Below, piece by piece: positions 1 through 9,054 of a stretch of 64,000 nt of DNA. How positions within the stretch are numbered: position 1 is the first letter of the stretch; each line of letters begins with the position of its first letter. Origin of the DNA: Desulfosarcina ovata subsp. ovata (GTDB lineage Bacteria; Desulfobacterota; Desulfobacteria; Desulfobacterales; Desulfosarcinaceae). The stretch covers positions 2,170,001 to 2,234,000 of the forward strand of contig NZ_AP021879.1 in the NCBI RefSeq assembly GCF_009689005.1. Reading direction: 5' to 3'. The notes under the pieces were generated by a model. The model was not told the origin of the DNA. It did no database searches and saw only the letters and a program-made list of their open reading frames with translations. Both the position numbers and the translations under genes were made by a program.

Positions 1-524
1 GAGATCGTGGTGATCTGCTGGGGCCCCAGGAGCAGATCAATCGCCAGTTTTGCCGGCTTGCGGGTCTCCGTTTTACTTAGGAATCCTTTTTTTTCTATGT
101 ATTCGGGCACTTCAACCATTTTCACCATACGCTCGGTTTCCAGTATATAATAACCGGCCACCAGAGCCACATAACGTGCACCCTCGGCCCGGTCCAGGGG
201 CACGGTGATCTCCTGGCCCGGTTGGACAATCATCCGCTTCGATGCCGCGGCACCGTCCCCAAACAGCTTGCACTCAAGCAGCTTATAAAGACCGTCCTGA
301 TCATTGGCCAACTGGTTGAACGTATTGGGATCGGAAAGCTGATAGGCGCATAAAAGCAAGGTGTGGGCCTCACCATCGTCCAGATTGAGATTGGGGTCAG
401 CCTTGATATGCATCTGAATGGCGTCTCTTTCGTAGGTCCACTGGGGCGGCGGCAGCTGCTTGGCCGCACAACCGATAAGCAAAAAAAGCATCCCGATGCT
501 CAGTATGGTCAGTAATCGTTTCAA
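1..524 (-). CDS. tssJ: Type VI secretion lipoprotein TssJ (partial, cut by the window edge)
   Basis: This is an outer-membrane lipoprotein of the T6SS membrane complex, which anchors TssM at the periplasmic side. Reading down from 524, the protein opens with a charged N-terminus (KR), a hydrophobic run and a lipobox (LLIGC), so Cys is at about residue 21. A beta-rich domain follows, with the TssJ-like stretches NLNLDDGEAHTLLLCAYQL and GARYVALVAGYY. I chose the TTG at 522-524 because AGGAGG lies about six bases upstream and no ATG fits. The C-terminus lies outside the window (174 codons visible). It follows the 242-aa gene by 10 bp and belongs to the same operon. Family assignment is from motif recall. 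Confidence 0.8.
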   Translation of the reverse strand, partial: MKRLLTILSIGMLFLLIGCAAKQLPPPQWTYERDAIQMHIKADPNLNLDDGEAHTLLLCAYQLSDPNTFNQLANDQDGLYKLLECKLFGDGAAASKRMIVQPGQEITVPLDRAEGARYVALVAGYYILETERMVKMVEVPEYIEKKGFLSKTETRKPAKLAIDLLLGPQQITTI

Positions 525-534
525 ATCGGCCTCC

Positions 535-1263
535 TTATTTGGCGAATTTGGTTTGGCAGTTTTTTTCAAACTCACGTAAAAAATCCTCCATGAAGCGACC
601 CGAGCTGAACCACTTCTGGATTTTTTGGTAGCGATGTTCGTATATCTCGTACATTTCCGCTTTTTTCATCGGCCCGAATTTCAATCCCCTGCCCACCTCT
701 GTGGCCACCTGCTCCGGATCAAGGACGCTGAGAATCTGTTTGACCTTGGCGTAAGCGGCTTCTTTGAATGACTGCTGAGAAGTCAGAAAGGCACTGCTGA
801 TCTGCCCCAGGTAGGTTTCCAGTGAGTTGCCCTGCCCTTCGCCCTCCAGCCGGTAACCGATGACCTGTCGGATGGTCTCCTCCGGCGACCCCTCACCGGT
901 AAAACTCATGTTGATCACACTGATCAGCTGATTGAGGGTATTGAAGATGGTGTTGAGTGACTCGGCCAGCTTTTCCAGCAATTCGCTGGAGGAGAGATCA
1001 TCCATTGAAACCTTGCGGCCAAGAAGCAACGAGCAGACCTGGGTCAATACCGCATCCTCCGCCGGCCCGCTGGCAGGTGACCGCAAAGACGCATCCATCC
1101 GCGCCACTATCGCTTTCAGCGCATGGATACGCGACTTCTCATCCAGCGCTGCCATCTGCCCGCTCAGGTATGACTCGACAGCCTCCACTGAAATATCGCC
1201 GGCATGGCCAAAGTTCATATCAAGACCGGCTGCGATGTTTTCGATCAAGGCGGCGTCGGTCAT
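535..1263 (-). CDS. T6SS-associated protein resembling the C-terminal domain of FHA protein TagH
   Basis: A 242-aa soluble, helical, acidic protein without signal peptide or membrane segment. Its second half follows the pattern of the domain found after the FHA domain in TagH/Fha proteins: a run like SLNTIFNTLNQLISVI, then a conserved FDP/LDPEQV-type segment, then KKAEMYEIYEHRYQKIQ and a Phe-rich end (DFLREFEKNCQTKF). No FHA domain is present, so it would be a stand-alone version. The ATG at 1263 is preferred over the GTG at 1275, which overlaps the AAGGAG ribosome site. It sits 8 bp after the 877-aa gene and 10 bp before tssJ. The T6SS context is certain; the domain match is inference. Confidence 0.55.
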   Translation of the reverse strand: MTDAALIENIAAGLDMNFGHAGDISVEAVESYLSGQMAALDEKSRIHALKAIVARMDASLRSPASGPAEDAVLTQVCSLLLGRKVSMDDLSSSELLEKLAESLNTIFNTLNQLISVINMSFTGEGSPEETIRQVIGYRLEGEGQGNSLETYLGQISSAFLTSQQSFKEAAYAKVKQILSVLDPEQVATEVGRGLKFGPMKKAEMYEIYEHRYQKIQKWFSSGRFMEDFLREFEKNCQTKFAK

Positions 1264-1271
1264 CGATTTTC

Positions 1272-3905
1272 TCACTCCTTTCTCACATCAGAACGGATGA
1301 TGATCGTCTGCTCCATGATGGTATCGTCATCCTCTGAATCTTCTGAAGCGTTTTTCTCAGGAAAATGAAGATTGTTGTCCGGAACCGGTTGAGTATTCGG
1401 ATCGGTATAGACCGGTGACGACGGGAGAGGACTGTTTTTATCAGGCGCCGCGCCGACGCCGTTAAAACCCGGTGAACGCGGCGTTTCGATCAGTGTCTCC
1501 AGGAGATCATCCTCATCCGTCGCCGGGCCGACCGGCCCGCTGCCGGGTGCGGCAGGCCCCTGCGGAGCAGCCGATGACATCCCACGGTCTGGGCGGATCA
1601 CAACGGTGGCCTGCAGTTCATCCGTCTGCGGGCCCGAGTTGGCCGGGTTCTCCGGGGCGGCGGGGACAGATTGTGTCGACGACTCAGCCTGAGGGTGACC
1701 GGCCCCCTGAACGAGGGTCGCCGCCAGATCATCATCGGCTGCCGGCGCCTCCGGGTCGGGCGATTGGAAATTTGCCGGGTTGAGAACAAGGGTGGCCTCC
1801 AGGCCATCGTCACCGCCTGGCGGGGGTGGCGGTTTGGGACGGCTCGATTCCTGCAGCAAGGTGGCCTCAAGATCGTCCTCTTCCGCTGGTGGGGATGGCG
1901 CTGGGACGGAGAGCACAACCGTCTGTTCCATATCCGCCGCGGGCGGTGGCGTCGGCGTGTCACCACCCGTTGGTACCTGGAGAATCACCGTTGCTTCGCT
2001 GTCCGGATCGAAAGGGGGCGCCGGTCGGTCGGCATCGGCAACATCGGCCGGCCCTGACGCCACTGGCGGTACTGTGTCCCTCGGCGAGAAGACCACGGTC
2101 TCCTCCAGTTCACTGTCCCAATCCTCGGCCGCCGTCGGGACGCGGGTCGCGTCCTCATCACTCCGGATGTCTTCCCTATCCGGCCCTTCAGCGGTTTTTC
2201 CCCACTCTGGCGGTTCAGCGGCGGCAGATGAAACGACAACGGTCTCCTCGTCCATGGGCGGGGCAGCCGAGACCTGCACGGGTACGGCCGGCGCCTGGTC
2301 AACGGCTGCCGTCTGCTGCCACTTTTCAAGAATCCCTTTCAGCACGCTGCGCAGTCGGTTGGCAGACGGGGGTGGCACCGGCACCTCGGACGGGACTGAG
2401 GAAGCGGAGAACATCTCACCCTTTACCGCCTCCCGAAGGGTGTCGAGCCGGGTCATGAATTCGGCCGGATCAAGGGGCACACCGCTTTTCAGGCCGGCAT
2501 GCACCAGTTGGCAGCCAAGGCGCAACGCCTGCCGCCAATGAGCGTGCCAGGTTTCAGGCATGGGGCTGTGGTCCGGCGTCCAGAAAATCTGGCCGGCCGA
2601 CCAGGTATCGCCGGGGTCCATATGATCGATGGCCAATGTGTCCATATCCTGATCCCGGGTCAATGGTCCAACCCGTTCACCCACCCGTGCAAAAACCGCA
2701 TTGGCGGTTTGGCAGGAATTGACCAGCAGGGTGTGAAACCAGAGCGCACCCAGGAAATGGAATTGCGGCGACTCGGGCACCAACGGGGCAAACGGCGCCG
2801 TCTGGGCGATACCGACGGCATCCAGAATACGAACGCTGAAATTCCATAAATCAGGCAGGCCGGTACCGCTGGGCACGATATCCACCCCGATCCCGTCAAG
2901 CCTGGGCGCTATTTGCGAAAGGGCCGCGCCATGGGAATCGGTCAGGAACGACCGGCATACCTGAAAGAGAAAGGCGAGTTTCAGATAGAGAATTTCCAGA
3001 AACTGACGATCCTGGCCATGGAAGAACAGCCGGCCCCGCTGACCTGTCGGATCAGTGGCCTGGCCGGAGAGTGGAACGGCGGATGGATCGCCGGCAATCA
3101 TGCGCACAAATTCGTCGGCCCGGCAACTCGGCGCCGGGAAAATCAGCAGATGGAACGGGTAAAAGGCGAACGGCCGAATATACCTGGCGGCTCCTTCCGG
3201 ATCCCCGCCACACACCTCGGCATGGGAACACGCCCCACAGGGCAGGCCACTTCTCTCAGGCCCGGCCGCCAGCAACTGCTGCCACCGGGCGATCAGGCCA
3301 CGACAATCATGGACATACTCCGGCATCCCCGGCTTTTTGCGGTAACAGAATAAGGCCGGTGCCACAGCCTTCTGGAAACACAACGGACAATAAAGAAATC
3401 GCTCAAGGGATCCCGCATAGGTTCCCAGTCCCTGCCGGGCCAGTAGCGCATCATCCCGGCAAAGAACGAGTTCCCGACCGCATTGGGGGCAGACCGGGTG
3501 AAACCATGCGCGTTGATGCTGACAATAAAACAGGGATTGAAATGGCAGGTGCTGGCCATTTTCACCGATCGGTGCCTTCAAACGGATCGGTGCCCCGGTC
3601 CCTTCCGGCATGCGGGCATAATGGGCAATCGTGCGCTGCCAGGCGGCCTCGACCGTCAGGTTGGTCTGCGGCGCCAAAAGTGAGTCCGGCGCATCATAGA
3701 CGTCCCGCTGAACCAGAAGCTGCAGGGGCTGAAAAAGATCCCCCGCATCGGTTCGGATATCGGCCCGGAGAGTTTTGGAATACGGACCCGACCGCGAAGC
3801 CGCCGGAATGGTTCGCCCCGTATCGCCCGTTTCGACATCCAGCGAAAAAACAAACCCGCTGTTGTCCGCGGTAAGGTAGTTAATTAATGAGCACGTGGAC
3901 CGCAA
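1272..3905 (-). CDS. Large T6SS-linked zinc-ribbon protein with repeated threonine-motif tail
   Basis: 877 aa, no signal peptide. The N-terminal two thirds hold several Cys clusters typical of zinc ribbons (CPQCGRELVLC, CPLC, CGACSHAEVC) and otherwise resemble nothing I can name. From about residue 545 the sequence becomes Pro/Ala/Asp-rich and disordered, and carries ten short motifs of the form acidic-x-x-T-[VIL]-[VIL]. The start is a TTG with GGAG about nine bases upstream. It is the first gene of the leftward transcript 877 aa / 242 aa / tssJ. The repeated threonines followed by aliphatic residues look like phosphorylation or FHA-docking sites, which fits the TagH-like neighbour; that is inference. 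Product unknown. Confidence 0.65.
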   Translation of the reverse strand: MRSTCSLINYLTADNSGFVFSLDVETGDTGRTIPAASRSGPYSKTLRADIRTDAGDLFQPLQLLVQRDVYDAPDSLLAPQTNLTVEAAWQRTIAHYARMPEGTGAPIRLKAPIGENGQHLPFQSLFYCQHQRAWFHPVCPQCGRELVLCRDDALLARQGLGTYAGSLERFLYCPLCFQKAVAPALFCYRKKPGMPEYVHDCRGLIARWQQLLAAGPERSGLPCGACSHAEVCGGDPEGAARYIRPFAFYPFHLLIFPAPSCRADEFVRMIAGDPSAVPLSGQATDPTGQRGRLFFHGQDRQFLEILYLKLAFLFQVCRSFLTDSHGAALSQIAPRLDGIGVDIVPSGTGLPDLWNFSVRILDAVGIAQTAPFAPLVPESPQFHFLGALWFHTLLVNSCQTANAVFARVGERVGPLTRDQDMDTLAIDHMDPGDTWSAGQIFWTPDHSPMPETWHAHWRQALRLGCQLVHAGLKSGVPLDPAEFMTRLDTLREAVKGEMFSASSVPSEVPVPPPSANRLRSVLKGILEKWQQTAAVDQAPAVPVQVSAAPPMDEETVVVSSAAAEPPEWGKTAEGPDREDIRSDEDATRVPTAAEDWDSELEETVVFSPRDTVPPVASGPADVADADRPAPPFDPDSEATVILQVPTGGDTPTPPPAADMEQTVVLSVPAPSPPAEEDDLEATLLQESSRPKPPPPPGGDDGLEATLVLNPANFQSPDPEAPAADDDLAATLVQGAGHPQAESSTQSVPAAPENPANSGPQTDELQATVVIRPDRGMSSAAPQGPAAPGSGPVGPATDEDDLLETLIETPRSPGFNGVGAAPDKNSPLPSSPVYTDPNTQPVPDNNLHFPEKNASEDSEDDDTIMEQTIIIRSDVRKE
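1286..2256 (-). repeat. Ten-copy threonine motif array in the protein tail
   Basis: Coding repeat within the 877-aa gene. The copies read EETVVVSS, EETVVFSP, SEATVILQ, MEQTVVLS, LEATLLQE, LEATLVLN, LAATLVQG, LQATVVIR, LLETLIET and MEQTIIIR, separated by 15-50 residues of Pro/Ala/Asp-rich linker. In most copies the Thr is followed three residues on by an aliphatic or aromatic residue, a pattern compatible with FHA phosphothreonine recognition. Confidence 0.7.
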
Positions 3906-4356
3906 TTCGTCACACTCCGTTCCCGATCATATGTTTATCTCCCCTTGTCGTGACGATACAGACACCGGCACCGGAGAAATGCCTGTCAGTTAATGGAAGC
4001 CCCTGGCCGTGGATCGGCCGGGGAGGTCAGGACACAAAACGGTTCCCGCTCGGGAAAGTGGTTTGAAGGTTGGCCATTCAAATTCTGATTGCGAATTTTG
4101 TCTTTATATTTAAGATATTATAAATTATTCAAAAACAAGGCGGTTGTCAAGGTGGATTTCGTACAGAAAAGATCTTGCCACACGGCGGCAAACCCTTTAG
4201 GAATCGCAGACTGAGCATTTCCAAAATGCTCACCCGCAAAATAGCCGGAGCGGCGCCACGAGCGTGCCGGACAAGCACGCGGCCCAATGGATTTTTCGTG
4301 TACCAGCAAGCCGGCCATTTATGCATACCGACAGGCATGCCAATGGAGGAAACGTA
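3906..4356. other. Divergent intergenic region
   Basis: This spacer separates the leftward T6SS transcript from the rightward protease gene. The part around 4080-4140 is strongly AT-rich and probably carries promoters for one or both directions. No sigma-54 or sigma-70 site could be fixed with confidence. An ATG-initiated extension of the protease frame reaches back to 4264, but the ribosome-binding site argues against its use. Confidence 0.4.
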
Positions 4357-5598
4357 TTGAATACCGTGGGTTGGGTGATTCTCTTTTTCATCGTGGCGGA
4401 TTATTGGGTTCATCTTCTGGCTGACGGGCTTAACCTGAAGGCCATGACCGACACCATCCCCCCCGCTTTTGAAACCATTTACGATCCCGGCAACTATCGC
4501 CAATCCCAGGATTACCTGCGCACCCAGACCCGCTTCGGCCGCACAGTTGCCACCGCCGATCTCATGGTGTTACTGGTATTCTGGCTTGGCGGCGGATTTG
4601 CCATGCTGGACGGCTGGACGCAGGGACTCGGATGGGGTCCGCTGGCAACCGGTCTGGTCTATATCGGCGCCGTGGTAGGAATGAAAACCCTATTTGACCA
4701 ACCCTTCAGCATTTATGCCACCTTCGTCATCGAAGAGCGATTCGGGTTCAATCGGTCCACCCCCGCCACCTGGATAAAAGACCGCCTCAAGGGGCTCGGA
4801 CTCGCCATCGCGCTTGGTGGCCCCCTTCTGCTCGGTATCCTGGCCTTTTTTCAATACGCCGGAGACACCGCCTGGCTGTGGTGTTGGCTGCTGGTGACCC
4901 TGTTTGGCCTGGCGGTCCAGTTTGTCGCGCCGGCCTGGATCATGCCGCTGTTCAACCGCTTTGAACCGCTGGAGGAGGGGCCGCTGAAATCATCGATCAT
5001 GGACTATGCCCGTTCCATCGGATTCTCCCTGGACAATGTCCAGGTCATGGACGGTTCCAGACGCTCCGCCAAATCCAACGCATTTTTCACCGGCTTTGGC
5101 CGCCACCGCCGCATCGTGCTCTTCGACACCCTGATTGACAGCCATACCACCGATGAACTGGTGGCGGTGCTGGCCCATGAAATGGGCCACTGCAAACTGC
5201 GCCACATTTTGAAAATGATGACGGCGGGGATCCTGCAGACCGGCGTGCTGCTCTATCTGATGTCCCTGGTCATTGGATCGCCGCAGCTGTCTGCCGCTTT
5301 TTATGTGCCTGAACCGGCCACTCATAGCGGGCTGATCTTCTTTGGTCTGCTATACGCACCGGTGGATTTTCTGCTGGGTCTGGCGAGCCAGTCCATTTCC
5401 CGCCGGCACGAGTATGCCGCCGACCGCTTTGCCGCCACCACCACCGGACACCCCCGGTCCCTGATCGATGCATTGAAGAAACTCAGCGTTCACAACCTGT
5501 CGAACCTCTCCCCGCATCCATGGTATGTCTTCCTGAATTATTCCCACCCGCCGGTACTGGCACGCATCGCGGCCCTGGAGGAAATCGGTAACGCTTGA
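4357..5598 (+). CDS. M48-family zinc metalloprotease (Ste24/CAAX-protease type)
   Basis: A 413-aa integral membrane protease. Several N-terminal hydrophobic segments come first. The HEMGH zinc motif follows at about residue 274, then two more membrane segments, then the third ligand Glu in RRHEYAAD at about residue 352. This is the arrangement of the Ste24/CAAX prenyl protease 1 group, whose bacterial members cleave or quality-control membrane proteins; the substrate here is unknown. I place the start at the TTG at 4357 because GGAGG ends seven bases upstream; the upstream ATG at 4264 has no such site and would add a non-hydrophobic, atypical leader. It is a single gene, convergent with the ATPase gene downstream. 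Confidence 0.85.
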   Translation: MNTVGWVILFFIVADYWVHLLADGLNLKAMTDTIPPAFETIYDPGNYRQSQDYLRTQTRFGRTVATADLMVLLVFWLGGGFAMLDGWTQGLGWGPLATGLVYIGAVVGMKTLFDQPFSIYATFVIEERFGFNRSTPATWIKDRLKGLGLAIALGGPLLLGILAFFQYAGDTAWLWCWLLVTLFGLAVQFVAPAWIMPLFNRFEPLEEGPLKSSIMDYARSIGFSLDNVQVMDGSRRSAKSNAFFTGFGRHRRIVLFDTLIDSHTTDELVAVLAHEMGHCKLRHILKMMTAGILQTGVLLYLMSLVIGSPQLSAAFYVPEPATHSGLIFFGLLYAPVDFLLGLASQSISRRHEYAADRFAATTTGHPRSLIDALKKLSVHNLSNLSPHPWYVFLNYSHPPVLARIAALEEIGNA

Positions 5599-5641
5599 CA
5601 GATTACCGGCGATTTATACAGAACCGCAAAAACAAAAAACA

Positions 5642-5667
5642 CGATACCAAACCGGCATCGCGTTTTT
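5642..5667. terminator. Bidirectional terminator hairpin
   Basis: A 7-bp stem (CGATACC / GGCATCG, one A-C mismatch on this strand and a G-T wobble on the other) with a 5-base loop. A T run follows on the + strand, and the reverse strand runs into TTTTTTG as well. It lies between the convergent protease and ATPase genes, as expected for a shared terminator. Confidence 0.65.
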
Positions 5668-5688
5668 ATTAATTGGAATGTGAAAGGT

Positions 5689-6390
5689 CTATTTCAGGTC
5701 CCGGATCAGCATGGTCGATGGATCGAGCAGCTGGTGCCCGGTCTGTTCATCCCCCGGCCCGCCCTTGAGGCAGCAGATATGGATCTTTTTCCCCTCCGGC
5801 TGAAGCTGAATCACCGTGTCGAAAAGATCGGCCACCGATTCCAGCTGGACCGGCAGGCCGTCGGCACCCGGCGCTTCGTGGCGGTGGGTGGTGACGGTAA
5901 ACCACAGGTGCAGGCGATGCTTTTCGGAAAATTCCTTCATCCCTTCCAGCGGGGTTCGCAAACGATCATCAAAGGGCAGGCCATCGATAATGACCATGTG
6001 CGGATTGAAAATCTGCTGTTCGGTGAGGTCCTTGACCCGCTCTTCCAGTTTGGGCACGCTGAAGCCTTCCACCTTGAAAGTCATGATAAAGCGATTCATC
6101 TGAATGGATTCCCACAACTCCTTGATCTGGCGTACATGGTACTGATGGGCCAGGCTGTTGAGAACCTCCTGATACCACAGGTTCACCTTTTCAACCGGGT
6201 CGTTCAGGCTGACATGCAGGACATTTTTCTGTTGCAGCATGGTATTGAGGGCCACCTGAACAATCAGCGCAGTTTTGCCCACACCGGCGCGGGCGAACAC
6301 GGCACCGAAGCCCCCTTCCGGCACGATTGATTCATTTTCGCGCCCCATCAACCGCAACGGGTTTCTGAGGATCAGGTCGTTTTTCAGCAT
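5689..6390 (-). CDS. P-loop ATPase of the RecA/KaiC-like type
   Basis: A 233-aa cytoplasmic protein. A Walker A motif ARAGVGKT is at residues 33-40, a Walker B-like HMVIIDG lies in the middle, and hydrophobic beta strands surround both, as in RecA/DnaB/KaiC folds. No DNA-binding or second domain is seen. The ATG at 6390 has AGAGAGG about ten bases upstream; the longer frame, which would start inside the EF-G gene, is not supported. It lies 148 bp downstream of the EF-G gene on the same strand and may be co-transcribed. Exact role unknown. Confidence 0.7.
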   Translation of the reverse strand: MLKNDLILRNPLRLMGRENESIVPEGGFGAVFARAGVGKTALIVQVALNTMLQQKNVLHVSLNDPVEKVNLWYQEVLNSLAHQYHVRQIKELWESIQMNRFIMTFKVEGFSVPKLEERVKDLTEQQIFNPHMVIIDGLPFDDRLRTPLEGMKEFSEKHRLHLWFTVTTHRHEAPGADGLPVQLESVADLFDTVIQLQPEGKKIHICCLKGGPGDEQTGHQLLDPSTMLIRDLK

Positions 6391-6538
6391 CTTCAGATTC
6401 CTCTCTCTTAACTGGATAATCCTGGCCCTGTTGGAATGCCGGGAAAAATCGATGATCGCTCTTTCGACCGGCAGTTCAACAACGGAGGCACCCATGGATC
6501 GATTGGTTTGATGATGTGCAGCAAGACACATGGTCTGA

Positions 6539-8626
6539 TCAGGCAACGTTCTTTTTCTCTTCCTGACGTTTCTTGGCAATCTCCTCGGAAATGCTCTGGG
6601 GGACCTGCCGGTAGGTGGCAAACTCCATGGTAAACTGGGCCTTTCCCTGGGTCAGGGAGCGCAGGACGGTCGAGTAGCCGAACATCTCGGAAAGAGGAAC
6701 CTGGGACTCGATGACGCACATGGGCCCCTCTTCCTGGGATCCCACGATCATTCCACGACGCTGGTTCAGGGAGCCCATTACCGGGCCCTGGTATTCGGTG
6801 GGCGTCTCCACGGCCACTTTCATGATCGGCTCGTGAATGACCGGTGCGGCCTTCATGTAGCCTTCGAGAAACGCACCCCGGGCGGCGGCCTGGAAGGCCA
6901 TGTCCGATGAATCCACACTGTGCGACGCACCGTCATTGATCACCACCTTAACGCCGGTGACCGGGAATTCCATTTTGGGGCCCTTGGCCAAACAGTTGCG
7001 AAAGCCCTTCTCGCAGGCCGGGATATACGGGGTCGGAATGGACCCGCCGGTAATCTCGTTGACAAAAACAAAATCCTCACCCTCCACCGGTTCGATGTAG
7101 CCTGCCACACGCCCGTATTGGCCGGAGCCACCGGTCTGTTTCTTGTGCGTGTAGTTGAATTCGGCCCGACGGGTGATGGTTTCGCGGTAGGCCACGCGAG
7201 GCGCACCGGTGGTCACTTCGGCCTTGTACTCCCGGCGCATGCGCTCGATGTAAACATCCAGGTGCAGCTCACCCATGCCGGAAATAATCGTCTCGCCGGT
7301 CTCTTCGCTCACATAAGTCTGAAAGGTCGGGTCCTCTTTGGAAAAGCGGTTCAGGGCCTTGGACATGTTGATCTCGGCCTTGTTGTCCTTGGGAACGATG
7401 GAAAGGGAAATCACCGGTTCCGGAACGTACATGGAAGTCATGGTCAGGCTCAGCCCGGGATCGCTGAACGTATCGCCCGAAGCGCAGTCAACGCCGAACA
7501 GGGCGCCGATGTATCCCGCCGAGATGGCGTCGATGTCTTCCATCTGATTGGCGTGCATGCGCACCAGGCGGCCGATCTTGACCTTTCTGCCGGTACGCAC
7601 GTTGATCACCGTATCGCCCTTGGCCAGTCTGCCCTGGTAGACGCGGATATAGGTCAACTGGCCGTACTGGCCATCTTCGAGCTTGAACGCCAGGGCAACG
7701 GTAGGCGCCTTTGGATCGGAAACAAGCGGGACCTGGGATTCGTCCTTGTCCAGGTCCAAGGCATGGTTCTGTATATCCGCCGGGCAGGGCAAAAGCGTCG
7801 TCACCGCATCCAGAAGGGGTTGAACCCCCTTGTTTTTGTAAGCCGACCCCATAAACACCGGGGTGATCTGCCGCAAAAGGGTTCCCTTGCGTACCGCGTC
7901 GATCAGCAGTTCTTCTGAAATCGGGGCTTCCTCGAGCACCGCTTCGGTCAGCTCATCGGAAAACATGGAGGCGGCATCGAGCAGTTCTTCCCGTTTTTCA
8001 TCAGCCAGGTCCTTGAGCGCGTCCGGGATCTCCTCAATCCGAATGTTCTCACCATTATCCCCGTCAAAATAGAGGGCTTTCATGGTAACCAGGTCGACCA
8101 CGCCTTCATGGTCGGCTTCTAGGCCCACGGGAATCTGCATGGCCACCGCGTTGTGGCCTAACTTCTCCTTGAGCTGTGTGATCACGCGGAAGGGATTGGC
8201 GCCGCTGCGATCGCACTTGTTGACAAAAGCAATGCAGGGAACCTTGTAACGTTTCATCTGCTGGTCAACGGTAATGGACTGGCTTTGCACCCCGCCCACC
8301 GAGCAGAGGACCAGGATGGCGCCGTCCAGCACGCGCAGGCTGCGCTCCACCTCAATGGTAAAATCCACGTGGCCGGGCGTATCGATGATGTTGACTTCGT
8401 GCTGTTTCCATTCACAATAGGTCGCTGCCGAGGCGATGGTGATGCCGCGCTCCTTCTCCAATTCCATGGAATCCATGGTGGCGCCGACACCGTCCTTGCC
8501 CTTCACATCGTGGATGGCGTGAATTCTTTTGGTGTAAAAGAGAATTCGTTCGGTGAGGGTGGTTTTGCCCGAATCGATATGGGCACTGATACCGATATTC
8601 CTGATTTTGTCGATACGTGTTGCCAT
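6539..8626 (-). CDS. Elongation factor G, mitochondrial/spd-type
   Basis: 695 aa, the usual EF-G length. GTPase that drives ribosome translocation. The P-loop reads AHIDSGKTT (residues 15-23), with the switch region GITIASAAT, the DTPGHVD motif and NKCD, followed by domains II-V. Ser instead of Ala in HIDSGKTT and the [19 protein letters not shown] segment are features I associate with the spdEFG1/mtEFG1 subgroup of spirochaetes, planctomycetes, deltaproteobacteria and mitochondria rather than classical FusA. The ATG at 8626 follows AGAGGACATC. It stands apart from any rpsL/rpsG/tuf cluster, which also suggests a second EF-G paralogue. A strong promoter lies about 150 bp upstream. Confidence 0.9.
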   Translation of the reverse strand: MATRIDKIRNIGISAHIDSGKTTLTERILFYTKRIHAIHDVKGKDGVGATMDSMELEKERGITIASAATYCEWKQHEVNIIDTPGHVDFTIEVERSLRVLDGAILVLCSVGGVQSQSITVDQQMKRYKVPCIAFVNKCDRSGANPFRVITQLKEKLGHNAVAMQIPVGLEADHEGVVDLVTMKALYFDGDNGENIRIEEIPDALKDLADEKREELLDAASMFSDELTEAVLEEAPISEELLIDAVRKGTLLRQITPVFMGSAYKNKGVQPLLDAVTTLLPCPADIQNHALDLDKDESQVPLVSDPKAPTVALAFKLEDGQYGQLTYIRVYQGRLAKGDTVINVRTGRKVKIGRLVRMHANQMEDIDAISAGYIGALFGVDCASGDTFSDPGLSLTMTSMYVPEPVISLSIVPKDNKAEINMSKALNRFSKEDPTFQTYVSEETGETIISGMGELHLDVYIERMRREYKAEVTTGAPRVAYRETITRRAEFNYTHKKQTGGSGQYGRVAGYIEPVEGEDFVFVNEITGGSIPTPYIPACEKGFRNCLAKGPKMEFPVTGVKVVINDGASHSVDSSDMAFQAAARGAFLEGYMKAAPVIHEPIMKVAVETPTEYQGPVMGSLNQRRGMIVGSQEEGPMCVIESQVPLSEMFGYSTVLRSLTQGKAQFTMEFATYRQVPQSISEEIAKKRQEEKKNVA

Positions 8627-8772
8627 GATGTCCTCTGGTGATGAGCGCGATATTGACGGTTTGGGCGCTCGGTTCAATTCAATGGGTATAATAATAAAAA
8701 AAAGATCCCGCATTTGGCAATGACCGCACCAGATGGGGGACCTTCGACTACCGATCAACTTGCTGGTGCGCT

Positions 8773-8800
8773 AATATAGTGTTGTTCCATGGGATGTCAA
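8773..8800 (-). promoter_or_regulatory. Sigma-70-type promoter for the EF-G gene
   Basis: On the minus strand a perfect TTGACA (8800-8795) is followed after 16 bases by TATATT (8778-8773). It points toward the EF-G start at 8626, giving a leader of about 140 nt. Confidence 0.65.
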
Positions 8801-9054
8801 TAAAAATTCTTGCTTTTAATCGGTTTCTAACACAAACCCGAAATTTGGATGCCGGCATTTGGCATTCATCCATCCGAAAGCGAGAGCAACGATAAGGCGA
8901 ATTCCAATTCGAATGCGGCCATCCTGACGCCATTGCAAGCATATGTTGACGAAACAGGGGCATCCGTTCTATGGATAGGCAATGGTAGTATCAGACTAGC
9001 CCCATAAACAAAAATATCAACCTGATCCGCGACAATGGTCAGGACCGGCCGAAA
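8801..9054. other. Divergent spacer between the EF-G promoter and the kinase gene
   Basis: It holds the 5' region of the hybrid kinase gene. A small GGCATTTGGCATT-type tandem repeat lies around 8848-8865. Nothing else could be assigned. Confidence 0.3.

Noticed and set aside
1472..2541. Several long + frames opposite the 877-aa gene tail
   Set aside because: Reverse frames of a Pro/Ala/Thr-rich repeat region stay open by composition; no start sites or motifs.
4264..4356. N-terminal extension of the M48 protease from an upstream ATG
   Set aside because: No ribosome site and a non-conserved basic leader; GGAGG sits correctly for the TTG at 4357.
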